Part shown: one piece after another, positions 42,512-52,650 of the stretch
Numbering within the stretch: position 1 is the first letter of the stretch
Layout: each line of letters begins with the position of its first letter
Source: Chloroflexota bacterium
GTDB taxonomy: Bacteria; Chloroflexota; Ktedonobacteria; Ktedonobacterales; JADMIN01
DNA: 64,000 nt
Direction of reading: 5' to 3'
NCBI GenBank assembly: GCA_021323855.1
Contig: JAJPKE010000010.1
Span: 62,001-126,000 of the forward strand
The notes under the pieces: generated by a model
Databases searched by the model: none
What the model was told of the DNA's origin: nothing
What the model saw: only the letters and a program-made list of their open reading frames with translations
Position numbers and translations under genes: made by a program

Positions 42512-44008
42512 CTACAAGATATAGCGGCTGAGGTCTTCGTCGGCCAGCAGCTTGCCCAGGCGACCGCGCACGAAGTCGCCATCAACGGTGACGTGTTCGC
42601 CGTGCATGTCCGGCGCGTTGAACGATACGTCCTCCAGCACCTTTTCCATGATGGTATGCAGGCGGCGCGCGCCGATATTTTCGACACGCTCGTTCATGCG
42701 CTGAGCGCAGCGCGCAATCTCGCTCACGCCGTCTTCGGTGAACTGGATCGTCACGTCTTCGACGCCCAGCAGCGCCTCATACTGGCGCGTCAGCGCGTTC
42801 TCCGGCTGTGTCAGGATGCGCTGATAATCCGCTTCAGTCAGCGAGGCCAGCTCCACCCGTAACGGTAGACGCCCCTGTAGCTCTGGGATGAGGTCAGACG
42901 GCTTTGCGTTGTGGAAGGCACCGGCAGCGATCCAGAGCATGTGATCGGTCTTGATCGGCCCGAAGCGCGTCATGACGGTTGAGCCTTCGACGATGGGCAG
43001 CAGGTCGCGCTGCACGCCCTCGCCGGAGACATCCGGCCCCAGGTCCACCTTGCTGCCGACCACTTTATCTATCTCGTCGAGGAAGATGACGCCCGATTGC
43101 TCGACTCGTTGTGTCGCCAGCTCCACCACCTGATCGAAGTCAATCAGCTTGTTTGCTTCTTCTTGCGTCAGCAGGCGGCGCGCTTCTTTCACCGAGACCT
43201 GGCGGCTGCGGCGGCGCGAGTTCGGCATCGAACTGAGGAACTCCTGAAAGCCGTCGCCCAGGTCTTCAGTTGCCATGCCAGCGACGAATTCAAAAACTGA
43301 GTTGTAGCTTTCCTCTGGTTCGAGTTCGATCTCAATGATCTGCTCATCCAGTTCATTGCGCGCCAGCCGCTCTGCCACCATCTTGCGCACCTGCTGCTTG
43401 CGGCGGCGTGAGGCTACCGGCGCAAGCGCAGCCACCGGTGCGCTAGCTGTGGCAGTTGCCGCTCCGGAGGCAGTGATGACCGCCGTTTTGCTCTTGCTTT
43501 TACCATTGGCAGCGGCGCTCCGTGCTGCGGCGGGAAGCGCTGTCTGCTGTTCGGCGGCCACTTTCTCCGTCAGGATGTCGAGAATGCGCTCCTCGGCCAC
43601 CTGGGCGGCGCGTTCACGCACATCCTGGATGCGCTCATCATGGACCATGCCGATGGCGACATCCATCAGATCACGGATGATAGATTCAGCGTCGCGGCCT
43701 ACGTAGCCGACCTGGGTGAACTTGGTGGCTTCCACTTTGATGAACGGCGCACCTGCCAGTTTCGCCAGGCGACGCGCAATCTCCGTCTTGCCGACGCCGG
43801 TTGGGCCAATCATCAAGATATTCTTAGGGGTGATTTCCGCCTGCATCTCCGCAGGCAGCGCCAGACGGCGGAAGCGGTTGCGCAGCGCGACCGCAACCAC
43901 TCGTTTTGCCTCATGCTGCCCGACGATATAGCGATCCAACTCCTTGACGATATGTTGAGGAGTCAGTTCCTTTATGGGACGAGTTTCTTGCTCTATTTTT
44001 TTACTCAT
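42512..44008 (-). CDS. hslU: ATP-dependent protease ATPase subunit HslU
   Basis: A 498-residue AAA+ unfoldase that feeds HslV. Features are LTPQHIVKELDRYIVGQ, Walker A GPTGVGKT (68-75), the sensor/pore region KFTQVGYVGRDAES, the I-domain (about 110-270), Walker B VIFLDEIDK and the C-terminal sensor 2 (GARRLHTIMEKVLEDVSF), ending in DEDLSRYIL, the tail that docks into HslV. The I-domain contains an Ala/Lys/Ser-rich low-complexity insertion (about 165-205) beyond the usual length of about 440-460. It lies 70 bp downstream of hslV, the usual operon. Confidence 0.96.
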   Translation of the reverse strand: MSKKIEQETRPIKELTPQHIVKELDRYIVGQHEAKRVVAVALRNRFRRLALPAEMQAEITPKNILMIGPTGVGKTEIARRLAKLAGAPFIKVEATKFTQVGYVGRDAESIIRDLMDVAIGMVHDERIQDVRERAAQVAEERILDILTEKVAAEQQTALPAAARSAAANGKSKSKTAVITASGAATATASAPVAALAPVASRRRKQQVRKMVAERLARNELDEQIIEIELEPEESYNSVFEFVAGMATEDLGDGFQEFLSSMPNSRRRSRQVSVKEARRLLTQEEANKLIDFDQVVELATQRVEQSGVIFLDEIDKVVGSKVDLGPDVSGEGVQRDLLPIVEGSTVMTRFGPIKTDHMLWIAAGAFHNAKPSDLIPELQGRLPLRVELASLTEADYQRILTQPENALTRQYEALLGVEDVTIQFTEDGVSEIARCAQRMNERVENIGARRLHTIMEKVLEDVSFNAPDMHGEHVTVDGDFVRGRLGKLLADEDLSRYIL

Positions 44009-44078
44009 TAGCGCCTACCCATGTTCTCATTCTTGTCGTGTCTACCCACGCATACCACGCTATTCTCACCGGCGAGAG

Positions 44079-44702
44079 TCAATGTGACACTGCTGTATCT
44101 GCCGTTACCGGCGCGTCTGCTGTGTTCGCTTCGTGCGTCGTTGTGGGGGCCGCAGCATCGTTGCTGGTCTGGCCGCCGTCGCCGTCGAGCGTGAACATGA
44201 TGATCTGATCGTTGGTGTAGATACACATCGAAGCCGCAATCTCCATTGCTGAGTGTACAATCTCGCTGGCCGAAAGCTGGGTATGTTTTATCAGCGCCTG
44301 CGCGGCTGCCTGGGCATACATGCCGCCAGAGCCAATGGCAGCCACACCTTCATCCGGCTCGATGACATCGCCGTTGCCGGTCAGCATGAGCAATTCATCG
44401 CGGTTGGCGACCAGCAGCGCGGCGTCTAGCCGGCGCAGAAACTTGTCAGTTCTCCACTCCTTTGTTAGTTCCACCGCTGCGCGGCGTAGATTTCCTTGAT
44501 AGCGTTCCAGCATGCCCTCGAATTTGTCGAAGAAGGTGAGCGCGTCGGCGGTCGAGCCAGCGAAACCCGCCAGCACACGATCACCAGCGAGGCGACGAAT
44601 CTTGCGGGCAGTGTGTTTCATCACTACCTCGCCAAACGTCACCTGTCCGTCACCCGCCATTGCGACATCGTTACCACGCCGTACCGCGAGAATTGTTGTC
44701 AC
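44079..44702 (-). CDS. hslV: ATP-dependent protease proteolytic subunit HslV
   Basis: A 207-residue threonine protease. The protein begins MTTILAVRR, so removal of Met exposes the catalytic Thr. It has [57 protein letters not shown] and the end [16 protein letters not shown]. About 30 extra Thr/Ala-rich residues follow the usual C-terminus. The start is GTG at 44702 with GGAAGA upstream. It forms the dodecameric chamber capped by HslU, encoded next. Confidence 0.96.
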   Translation of the reverse strand: MTTILAVRRGNDVAMAGDGQVTFGEVVMKHTARKIRRLAGDRVLAGFAGSTADALTFFDKFEGMLERYQGNLRRAAVELTKEWRTDKFLRRLDAALLVANRDELLMLTGNGDVIEPDEGVAAIGSGGMYAQAAAQALIKHTQLSASEIVHSAMEIAASMCIYTNDQIIMFTLDGDGGQTSNDAAAPTTTHEANTADAPVTADTAVSH

Positions 44703-44779
44703 GAGTCTGTCTTCCGTTCTGTTTTCCAGGGTTCCCTTTGTATTGTACTACGCAGAGGAAATGCCCTGGTTCACAAAAT

Positions 44780-44811
44780 GTCGCGTGGCCTTCCCCTGAA
44801 AGCCACGCGAC
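44780..44811 (-). terminator. Rho-independent terminator downstream of topA
   Basis: Perfect 10-bp arms GTCGCGTGGC (44780-44789) and GCCACGCGAC (44802-44811) with a 12-base loop. They are followed on the minus strand by ATTTTGTG. It starts 31 bp after the topA stop, separating topA from hslVU. Confidence 0.8.
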
Positions 44812-44841
44812 AATGATAACGCTTCAGCCATGCTGCTAAGC

Positions 44842-47253
44842 TTACGACGCGGCACTTGTGCGCGAAGCAGCCGGCTTGCGTGTTGCGGTGGCACTTCGCG
44901 CTGTGGTTGTCCTCCTGGCAGTCGTCCTGCTGGTTGCCGTCTTTGCCGTTTTGCGTGCGGCGGTGGCTCGTGTCGCTGTGGCGCTGCGTCTGGCCGTCGT
45001 TTTGCCGGTGCCGTTGCTGCTGCCCTCTCTGCCATTGCTATGGCTGGCGCGTGCGGCGCGGCGTTCCGTCTCCGGCGGGCGATGACCTACGACCTCCGGC
45101 TCACCCTCCAGCGCACCACGCACTACTGCGCCGCACTGATAGCAGACGGCCTCGGTGCGCCCGTTGCCCAGTGTCAGCAGACCGCCACATTCAGGGCAGG
45201 GCAGCGGCAAAGGACGATCCCAGACGGCGAACGAACAGGTCGGATAGTTGGCGCAGCCGAAGAAAATCTTCGCAGATTTGCGCGACTTGCGCTCCACCAG
45301 TTCACCGCCACACTCCGGGCAGATGGCGCCGGTCTTGACCATAAACGGCTTTTTGTAGTCACATTCGGGATAGCCGGAGCAGGCGATGAAGCGCCCAAAG
45401 CGCCCGTTGCGAATCACCAGATTCTTGCCGCACTGCGGGCAGATTTCGTCGGTCTCTTCGATGGGCTTCTGCACACGGTCCATCTCAGACTCCGCCTTCG
45501 TCAGTTGTCCTTTGAGCGCCGCGTAGAAGTCTTTCAGGAACGCCGTCCACTCGCGCTCGCCACCTTCGACGGCATCCAGCCGCCGCTCCATATCGGCGGT
45601 AAAGTTAGCGTCTACGATCTCCGGGAAGTGTTTGATGAGCAGCTCGTTGACCGTTTCACCGAGCCAGGTGGGCACGAAGCGCCGGTCCTGCTGCTCAACA
45701 TAGCCGCGATCCTGAATCGTGCTGACAATCGGCACGTAGGTGCTTGGGCGACCGATACCCCGCTCCTCAAGTTCTTTGATGAGGCTGGCTTCCGTGAAGC
45801 GCGCTGGTGGCTGCGTGAAATGCTGCTCTGGCGTCAACTTGTGGAAGTCCAGCGGCTCATTTGCGGCCAGCGGCGGCAGCGTATCGCCGTCTTCCTCGCG
45901 CGGCCAGATGGCATAGAAGCCAGGGAAGGTCAACGTTGAGCCGTTGGCGCGGAAGAGAAGCGTCGCCGCGCCGATATCCGCGCGCACGGTGTGGAAGATG
46001 GCCGGCGCCATGAAGGCAGCGACGAAGCGCTGCCAGATCAACTGATACAGCTTGAACTGATCATTATTGAGATACGGCTTCACCTGCTCTGGCGTCAGCG
46101 TCACATCGGTTGGCCGGATCGCTTCGTGGGCGTCTTGCACGTTGGCGTTGGCTTTTGCCTTGCTCGTGCGGCCCGCGCCGGTGTAGTCTTTGCCAAATCG
46201 TTGCGTGATGTACTGCTTAACGGCGGCCTGCGCCTCCTCAGAGATACGGGTCGAGTCGGTGCGCATGTAGGTAATCAAGCCCTGATGCCCGGCATCGCCA
46301 ATGTCTACACCTTCATAGAGAATCTGCGCCAGGCTCATGGTCTTCTTCGGCTTGAAGCGCAGGCGTGCCGAGGCGTCCTGTTGCAGTGTGCTGGTGGTGT
46401 AGGGCAGGTACGGCTGGCGGCGCACGTCTTTCTGCTCCACCCGCAATACCGTATAGCTCGCGCCATCGAGTTCGCGCAGGATGCCACGCGCCTGTTCCGC
46501 AGACTCGATGCGGAACTTGCTGCGCCGGTCGCCATTCGCGTTGCCATTTTTGCCGCTATTTCCATTTTTTGCGCCAGCCGCTTCCTCGTCGCCGTCGTCG
46601 GCAACTTCGGGCGTCCCCTGGCGGCCAACCAGCAGCGCATCGAATGTGGTCCGCGCCTTGCTCTTGCTGAGCGTCGCGGTGATCGTCCAGTACTCCTCTG
46701 GCACAAAGGCGCGAATCTCCGCCTCACGCTCGCAGATGAGTCGCACTGCCACGGACTGCACCCGTCCTGCGCTGGTGCCGGACTGCACGCGCCGCCAGAG
46801 CAATGGACTGATCTTGTAGCCGACGAGGCGATCCAGCACGCGCCGCGCCTGTTGCGCATTGAAAAGATTCTCGTCAATATCGCGCGTGTGGTCTATCGCA
46901 TCCTGCACCGCGCGCCTGGTGATCTCATTGAAGACGGCGCGGCGTGGATGGCGTAGGCCGAGCATCTTCTTCAGCGACCACGCGATGAATTCGCCTTCGC
47001 GGTCTGGGTCCGGCGCGAGGTAGACGATTTCCGCTTTTTTGCTGGCGTCTTTTAGTTCTTTGATGAGGTGATCTTTCTTCTCGATGACCTCATATTTGGG
47101 CGCGAAGTCGTGGCGCGTATCAACGCCCAGGCCCTTCTTCGGCAGGTCTATGATATGGCCCATCGAGGCGCGTACCTCGAAGTCGCGTCCCAGAAATTTT
47201 TCTATTGTCTTCGCCTTCGCTGGCGATTCGACAATGACCAGGTTCTTTGCCAT
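44842..47253 (-). CDS. topA: DNA topoisomerase I
   Basis: An 803-residue type IA topoisomerase that relaxes negative supercoils. The TOPRIM domain has LVIVESPAKAKTIEKFLG, YLAPDPDREGEFIAW and the nick-closing region. The catalytic Tyr is near residue 329 in GLITYMRTDSTRIS. Three C-terminal four-Cys zinc fingers follow (CPQCGKNLVIRNGRFG, CPECGGELVERKSRKS, CPECGGLLTLGNGRTE). The final 80 residues are an Arg/Lys/Thr/Ala-rich tail like those in Actinobacteria and Chloroflexota, expected to aid DNA binding. ATG 47253 is chosen; a GTG at 47265 in frame is possible. A 10-bp hairpin terminator lies downstream. Confidence 0.96.
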   Translation of the reverse strand: MAKNLVIVESPAKAKTIEKFLGRDFEVRASMGHIIDLPKKGLGVDTRHDFAPKYEVIEKKDHLIKELKDASKKAEIVYLAPDPDREGEFIAWSLKKMLGLRHPRRAVFNEITRRAVQDAIDHTRDIDENLFNAQQARRVLDRLVGYKISPLLWRRVQSGTSAGRVQSVAVRLICEREAEIRAFVPEEYWTITATLSKSKARTTFDALLVGRQGTPEVADDGDEEAAGAKNGNSGKNGNANGDRRSKFRIESAEQARGILRELDGASYTVLRVEQKDVRRQPYLPYTTSTLQQDASARLRFKPKKTMSLAQILYEGVDIGDAGHQGLITYMRTDSTRISEEAQAAVKQYITQRFGKDYTGAGRTSKAKANANVQDAHEAIRPTDVTLTPEQVKPYLNNDQFKLYQLIWQRFVAAFMAPAIFHTVRADIGAATLLFRANGSTLTFPGFYAIWPREEDGDTLPPLAANEPLDFHKLTPEQHFTQPPARFTEASLIKELEERGIGRPSTYVPIVSTIQDRGYVEQQDRRFVPTWLGETVNELLIKHFPEIVDANFTADMERRLDAVEGGEREWTAFLKDFYAALKGQLTKAESEMDRVQKPIEETDEICPQCGKNLVIRNGRFGRFIACSGYPECDYKKPFMVKTGAICPECGGELVERKSRKSAKIFFGCANYPTCSFAVWDRPLPLPCPECGGLLTLGNGRTEAVCYQCGAVVRGALEGEPEVVGHRPPETERRAARASHSNGREGSSNGTGKTTARRSATATRATAARKTAKTATSRTTARRTTTARSATATRKPAASRTSAAS

Positions 47254-47921
47254 TCCGCTGCCCACCCTATCTCTTGGTCTCTATCGTAAACGCGCTGTTT
47301 GCACGTTGCCATTTAGCTATCCAGCTACAACCTACTCAACTACTGGTGTGTGATGCCATATGCTGTTTGTGCCGTGCTTCCGTTCGCTCTGCATCATCCA
47401 ACGCCAAGAACTATACAAAGCCGTGTCAAGTCTCCGGTAACGATATGAGTGTAACCGTCTGCGTTACCCAGCACAGCCAGCGTAACTAACGCAAGGTTCA
47501 CATCATCACATGAAGCGTGCCACACTGCAACAACGAGATTGTTAGCCACACGCCAACAATTTGTCACGATGTGAAAGCATAGCACTACCTGGCAAGAGAG
47601 CACACTCACACAGGACGTATGGTAGTGCGCAATGCCCACTGTTCACTCATTTCACTCATTCCAGCAATTCGCGTAGACTGTTCTATTGTATACACCTGTA
47701 GATATCATTCCCTGCGACGGATTTCCATTCGGATGCGCGAGGAGGAGTGAAAAGCAGCAGTGCCCATGCCCAAAGACAAAAGACAGACGCAAGGCGATCC
47801 ACCAGGAAGTGAATCGCCTTGCCAGCGTTCCTCATTGCTCTACATCACTAATACGAATGAGGGTGCGTTGGGTTGTCGTTGGTGTGTCGTTGACGGCAGT
47901 TCTTACCGTGCTGACCGGTCT
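47254..47921. other. Gene-free stretch of 668 bases between topA and the TM2 gene
   Basis: Small frames here lack ribosome-binding sites and homology. The right part carries the TM2-gene terminator (47789-47822). The middle (47420-47660) contains several GTTAC/GTAAC and TCACTCATT repeats without a clear pattern. The bases next to 47253 must hold the topA promoter. Confidence 0.5.
47789..47822 (-). terminator. Rho-independent terminator downstream of the TM2-domain gene
   Basis: GCAAGGCGAT (47789-47798) pairs with ATCGCCTTGC (47813-47822) around a 14-base loop. On the minus strand it is followed by GTCTGTCTTTTGTCTTT. It is 100 bp past the stop of the TM2 gene. Confidence 0.7.
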
Positions 47922-49685
47922 CTATTCGTTCTCCTGATCTGGTGTAATGCCCAGTTCAGCCATGCGCGCAGCGGCCTGTTGGTGTAGTTGCTCGCGCAGG
48001 CGTTGGCGCACTGGCTCCGGGTCGGCGTCGGCGTCAATCAGTTCCTCAGCGGATGTTTCCTCAACGACCTCGCCGTTGACTTTGATCTGGCGGGTCACGC
48101 GGATGCGCTTGAGCATCTGATGCGTCTGCTCGATCTCTTCCGTATGTGCAACTTCTGGTTCGGCTGCCGCTGTTGCGCCTGCCACGGCGGCGGTTCCAGC
48201 GGCCAATCCCGCCAGTTCAGCCAGCGTCTCCGGTTCCGCTGTTGGTGTTTCCTCGGCTGCGGCAGGAGCGGCGCTTTCCTCCACAGGAACGTATGCCGCG
48301 ACCGGCTCGGCTTCGGCTACAGGCGCCTCTACTACTGGCACCGTCGGCGGAATGTACGACTCAGCGGGAATTGCCGCCGCTTCAGTTTCAGCCACCGGCT
48401 CGGCAGTGGGCACGCTCTCTGCGACAGCCTGCGGCGCCTCATCGCCCAGGAAGACCATTTGTGGCACAGCGCCAGCAGTGCCCACATCGGCCACAGGCGC
48501 GACATCGGCATAGCCGCCCATATCCGTCACGTCCGCCGCTGGTGTTACGGGCATGAATGTCGCATCGCCAGCCGGGACGCTCGCCGCTGTATCGGTGACG
48601 ACTGCGGCAGCGGCAACAATCGCCACATCATCCAAGCCTGGAGTTGCTTCACTCGCCGCAGGTTCAGTGGCGGCTTCAGCAATCGGCGGATGGTCCGGCC
48701 AGGTGGAAGCATCGGCTTCGGCAGCGGTGATTGGCGTCATATCAACGGCAATTGCCGATTCTGGCTCTGGCATATTCTCGGTGCCGGCGGCGCTCTCGCT
48801 CACCATCGTATCAACGCTATCAGTCGTGCTGAAGCCGGATTCTGTATGAGCACGGGTTGTCGTTTCATCTATGTGGGCACCCTCAGCGACAGCCGCACCG
48901 GCAGCAGCACCCAGGAGCGCGCCTTCCGTTGCGATTTCGCCGCTGGATACCTCATCGCTGCTGGCGGTTTCTGTCTCACTCCAGTCATGTGTGCCGGGCT
49001 GCACCGGCTGTTCCTCGGCCTTCGTGGCGTTGGGATCATCGCTGACATGGGTGATCGTCGTCGCTTCATACTGCTCGACGGTGGCGCCGCCGTGCACTTC
49101 GGCGTGGAGTTCACCGCGCGCGATTTCTTCGCCTGCGGCGGTGGTGGCAATACCGGTTGCAATCACCGATTGCGGCTGTTCTGCGATAGCCGCTTCATTT
49201 GTCACTGCCTGCTCGACCTGTGCCTCCTGGAGCGCCTGCGCGGCGACATGATGCACGACCTCATCGAGTTTTGCCTGCGCCTGCTGCTCCACAGTCTTAT
49301 CGGCAAGTATCGTTTCGGCGATGAGCGTCTCGGCCAGCCGCAAATTGCGGGCCGACACCTCATCGTCAATGCGGAAGAGATCTATGATCTCCCAGATGAG
49401 CGCGACCATCGCAAAGGGCAGGGCAATCAGCACGACCAGTGTCGGGTCGAGTTTGAAGATGACGCCTGCGACGACGACGCCAATGGCGATGAGGGCGATG
49501 ATGAGGCGAATGAACGCCTGCCCCCACTGGTGCAGATAAAAGCGGTGTGCGCCCATCCATCCCAGGAAGAAGCACCAGAGAAACGCGGCGGTTTCATTCT
49601 CCGCCTGCTTCTTGTAGGCTGTGGCGATTTCGTCCTGTTGAGGTTGGGAGAGGTGTGCTGTGAGCCGCTTGATGTCAACGGTCAT
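47922..49685 (-). CDS. TM2-domain protein with long Ala/Glu/Val-rich tail
   Basis: A 587-residue protein. After a short helix (LSQPQQDEIATAYKKQA) comes a TM2 domain with FFLGWMGAHRFYLHQWGQAFIRL and a second and third hydrophobic segment (about 65-110). The remaining roughly 450 residues are low complexity, dominated by Ala, Glu, Val, Thr and Pro, and carry a charged C-terminus (RIRVTRQIKVNGEVVEE, then PVRQRLREQLHQQAAARMAELG) that looks like a small folded tail. The ATG at 49685 has GGGAG upstream. The composition makes the opposite strand appear open over 2 kb. Function is unknown. Confidence 0.8.
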   Translation of the reverse strand: MTVDIKRLTAHLSQPQQDEIATAYKKQAENETAAFLWCFFLGWMGAHRFYLHQWGQAFIRLIIALIAIGVVVAGVIFKLDPTLVVLIALPFAMVALIWEIIDLFRIDDEVSARNLRLAETLIAETILADKTVEQQAQAKLDEVVHHVAAQALQEAQVEQAVTNEAAIAEQPQSVIATGIATTAAGEEIARGELHAEVHGGATVEQYEATTITHVSDDPNATKAEEQPVQPGTHDWSETETASSDEVSSGEIATEGALLGAAAGAAVAEGAHIDETTTRAHTESGFSTTDSVDTMVSESAAGTENMPEPESAIAVDMTPITAAEADASTWPDHPPIAEAATEPAASEATPGLDDVAIVAAAAVVTDTAASVPAGDATFMPVTPAADVTDMGGYADVAPVADVGTAGAVPQMVFLGDEAPQAVAESVPTAEPVAETEAAAIPAESYIPPTVPVVEAPVAEAEPVAAYVPVEESAAPAAAEETPTAEPETLAELAGLAAGTAAVAGATAAAEPEVAHTEEIEQTHQMLKRIRVTRQIKVNGEVVEETSAEELIDADADPEPVRQRLREQLHQQAAARMAELGITPDQENE

Positions 49686-49890
49686 GTTGGAAACAGCTCC
49701 CTTTCGCTGCGGGTAAACAGAATGGTTCGCCCCACCGGCGAACCTCCCAAACGGCGACGGAAAAGAAAGAACGATGAGAAGAAAGAGCCGCATGGTTTCT
49801 GCGATACTCTAACATACTTGGCTAATGCCGTCAATTTCTCGCACAAGATGCAAGAAAATCCCCGAACAAGTAGGAAAACCTGGACATACA

Positions 49891-49927
49891 AGAGAGCTTC
49901 CATCCGCTTTGGGATACGAAGCTCTCT
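49891..49927 (-). terminator. Hairpin downstream of ppk, probable terminator
   Basis: AGAGAGCTTC (49891-49900) pairs with GAAGCTCTCT (49918-49927) around a 17-base loop. On the minus strand it is followed by TTGTATG. It lies 33 bp after the ppk stop and before the TM2-gene promoter. Confidence 0.6.
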
Positions 49928-49959
49928 CAGAGAATACAGATGTATGGATGTATGCTGGA

Positions 49960-52170
49960 TCAGTCTATCTTTACCGCGTGGAGCAGCGGCATCGCATCGC
50001 TTTCGGCGCGGGGTGTGCCGTGGTGCGCAAACCAGAGTTGCTCGTCGAACGGGTCCTCTCCAGCGTCTGGCCTGATGTGTTCATACGCACCATTGCTGAG
50101 GAGTCTACGTGCATTTGCGGTGTCGCGCAGATAGGTTGGCAGAGCGACATCGCGGAAGTGCGCGCGCAGCACTGGATCGTCCACCGGCACCAATACCTCT
50201 ACGCGATGATCGAGGTTGCGCTGCATCAAATCGGCGCTGCCAATCAATATCTCCTCTTCCTCGACGCCGCCGTTGGCGAAATAATAGATACGGCTGTGTT
50301 CGAGGAAACGCCCGACGAGACTGACGACGCGAATATTCTCGCTGACCCCTGGTATGCCCGGACGCAGGCAACACATCCCGCGCACGATCAGGTCAATCTG
50401 CACGCCTGCGCGCGAGGCGCGATAGAGCGCGCGAATGAATTCGGGGTCCACCAGCGCGTTGACCTTGAAGATCAGGCGCCCCTGCCCGCCTGCGCGCTGC
50501 CGCTCGATTTCGCGCTCGATACGTTCGAGCAGGCCGGGACGGATGCCTTCCGGCGCGACGATCAGCTTGTTATAGACCACGCCGCGCGCATAGCCAGTGA
50601 GCGCGTTGAAGAGATGTGAGGCATCTTCGCCAATCTCCGGACGGCAGGTGAGCAGCGCATAATCTTCGTAGACGCGAGCGGTGCTGGCGTTGTAGTTGCC
50701 GGTGCCAATATGCACGTAGCGGCGCAGTCCGCCGGCCTCACGACGGACCACCAGCGCAACTTTGGCGTGCGTCTTCATCTCGATCTGCCCCATCTGGCCG
50801 TAGACGACGTGTACGCCGGCACGTTCCAGGGTGCGCGCCCACTCGATGTTGTTCTCTTCATCGAAGCGCGCCTTCAATTCCACCAGCACGGCCACCTGCT
50901 TGCCGCGTTCATTGGCGTCGAGCAGCGCGTCTACAATCGGCGAGTTCTGCCCCACACGATAGAGCGTTTGTTTGATGGCGACGACCTGGGGATCACGCGC
51001 GGCAGTCTGGATGAACTCAGCGACCGTGCTGAAGGTATTGTACGGGTGGTGTAGCAGGAGGTCGTTCTTCTGGATTGCAGCGAAGAGGTCTGGATTGCGG
51101 CGCAGTTCGTTGGGCACCGTGGCGACGATGGGTTGATCTTTCAGGTCGGGCCGGTCGAGATCAATCAATTCGCCCAAGTCACCCAGCCCCAGCGACCCGT
51201 CCAGTTCCATGACATCCGAAGGATCCAGTTCGAGGTTGTCGCGCAGGAGTTCACGGATATCCGCCGGCATATCCGGCTGCACCGTCAGGCTGACCACCGC
51301 GCCAAAGCGCCGTTGCTGCACGTTTTGCTCCACCGTCTCCAACAGGTCGCCAGCCTGGTCACGCTGTATCTCGAAGTCGGCGTCGCGTAGCACGCGGAAG
51401 GGATACGAACTGATGACTTCCATTCCGGGGAAGAGCGCATCCAGATGGGCGGCAATCACCTGTTCGAGCCAGACGAAGGCGTAGCGTTTGGGGTTCTCCG
51501 GTTCCGGATGGCGCGCACGCTCGCGGGCATTGACCGAGACAGGCACCAGGCGCGGCAGCAGCGATGGCACTTTGACACGGGCAAAGAGGTCAGTGCCCTG
51601 CGGATCGCGGAGTGTCACGGCGAGATTGAGGCTGCGACTGGAGATGTGCGGGAACGGATGCGCCGGGTCTACGCCCAGTGGCGTCAGCACTGGGAAGATT
51701 TCCCTGTCGAAGTAGATCGTGGCAGCTTCGCGTTGCGCCCGGCTGAGTTGGGCGTAGTTGAAAACGGTGATGCCAGCATCGCTGAGTTGCGGAAGCAGCT
51801 CGTTGGCCCAGCAGCGCTGTTGCTCGCGCAGCAAATCAACCAGGGCGACCCGCAGCATATCGAGTTGTTGCCCTGGCAACATGCCGTCTGGTCCGACTTC
51901 TTTGACCTGGGCGATTTGCTGGTCTTGCAGCCCAGCGAAGCGAATCATGAGAAACTCGTCTACCTGCCGGCTGACAAAGCTGAGAAACTTGACCCGTTCC
52001 AGCAGCGGGTGGCGTCTGGATTTGGCTTCTTCCAGCACACGCCAGATGAAATTGACCGCTGAGAGTTCCCGGTTGATATATAACTCTGGCCGATACAGAT
52101 CGCGGTCCTGCTGATGGGACCTGCTAGTTGTAACCATTCGTACCGCTCTTATCGCCGCTCGTGTACGCAT
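49960..52170 (-). CDS. ppk: Polyphosphate kinase 1
   Basis: A 736-residue PPK1 that polymerises phosphate from ATP and reverses the reaction. It has YINRELSAVNFIWRVLEEA at the N-terminal domain, RQVDEFLMIRFAGL, the middle domain with HPFPHISSRSLNLAV, HHPYNTFSTVAEFIQ, and the active site MKTHAKVALVVRREAGG followed by YVHIGTGNYN, whose His is the phosphorylated residue. The C-terminal domain has GYARGVVYNKLIVAPEGIR and LVDPEFIRALYRAS. The ATG at 52170 has GGGGA 5 bases upstream; ATG 52137 is an alternative. No ppx or pho genes are adjacent. Confidence 0.95.
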   Translation of the reverse strand: MRTRAAIRAVRMVTTSRSHQQDRDLYRPELYINRELSAVNFIWRVLEEAKSRRHPLLERVKFLSFVSRQVDEFLMIRFAGLQDQQIAQVKEVGPDGMLPGQQLDMLRVALVDLLREQQRCWANELLPQLSDAGITVFNYAQLSRAQREAATIYFDREIFPVLTPLGVDPAHPFPHISSRSLNLAVTLRDPQGTDLFARVKVPSLLPRLVPVSVNARERARHPEPENPKRYAFVWLEQVIAAHLDALFPGMEVISSYPFRVLRDADFEIQRDQAGDLLETVEQNVQQRRFGAVVSLTVQPDMPADIRELLRDNLELDPSDVMELDGSLGLGDLGELIDLDRPDLKDQPIVATVPNELRRNPDLFAAIQKNDLLLHHPYNTFSTVAEFIQTAARDPQVVAIKQTLYRVGQNSPIVDALLDANERGKQVAVLVELKARFDEENNIEWARTLERAGVHVVYGQMGQIEMKTHAKVALVVRREAGGLRRYVHIGTGNYNASTARVYEDYALLTCRPEIGEDASHLFNALTGYARGVVYNKLIVAPEGIRPGLLERIEREIERQRAGGQGRLIFKVNALVDPEFIRALYRASRAGVQIDLIVRGMCCLRPGIPGVSENIRVVSLVGRFLEHSRIYYFANGGVEEEEILIGSADLMQRNLDHRVEVLVPVDDPVLRAHFRDVALPTYLRDTANARRLLSNGAYEHIRPDAGEDPFDEQLWFAHHGTPRAESDAMPLLHAVKID

Positions 52171-52650
52171 ATCGTTCCCCACCGTTCCCACGTACAACCA
52201 CACATCCGCACGTTGATATACGTTGATACAACCCGGCATCCCGGCATAGAACCGCTGTAGATAGCCCTGAAATCACGCGGAAACCAAGACATCATCGTCT
52301 CGGTTCAAGGCAAGAATTGTACCGCGAGATTGTGGTATATCTCAGAGTTAGATGTCTATAATACGACTGGACGCGCGGAGAATACCGTCTGCCACCCACC
52401 ATGCCGTACTTCATTGTGCTGTGTCGTGGGGAATGGAGAACGTATTGTTGCTCCTAATCTGTAGTGTACACCATAGTCTCATGTTTGTCTGCCATATTTC
52501 CGGCGCATTTCTGTTCATTTTTCACTTTCCGGCGCTCGTTGCACGGTGAGACATGGTTGACGTGCAGTGGTTTTGTGCTAGAGTTCTCTCGTGAGGAATC
52601 GGTAGATATTGCCCGATAGTTCTTGTTGGCGGGCAGGAGGTTGATAACGT
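52171..52650. other. Divergent intergenic region of 480 bases
   Basis: This lies between ppk and the hypothetical gene at 52651 and contains no credible gene. A TATAAT box (52357-52362) is present without a good -35 element at standard spacing. The AGGAGG site of the next gene is at its right end. No Pho box is evident by eye. Confidence 0.45.

Noticed and set aside
44830..46956. Long plus-strand frames opposite topA
   Set aside because: They mirror the topA coding frame, with no family features.
47988..50075. A 695-codon open frame on the plus strand
   Set aside because: It is antisense to the Ala/Glu-rich TM2-domain gene and part of ppk. Its composition (Arg, His, Cys, Gly-rich) is the mirror of GCN-rich codons and it has no recognisable domain.
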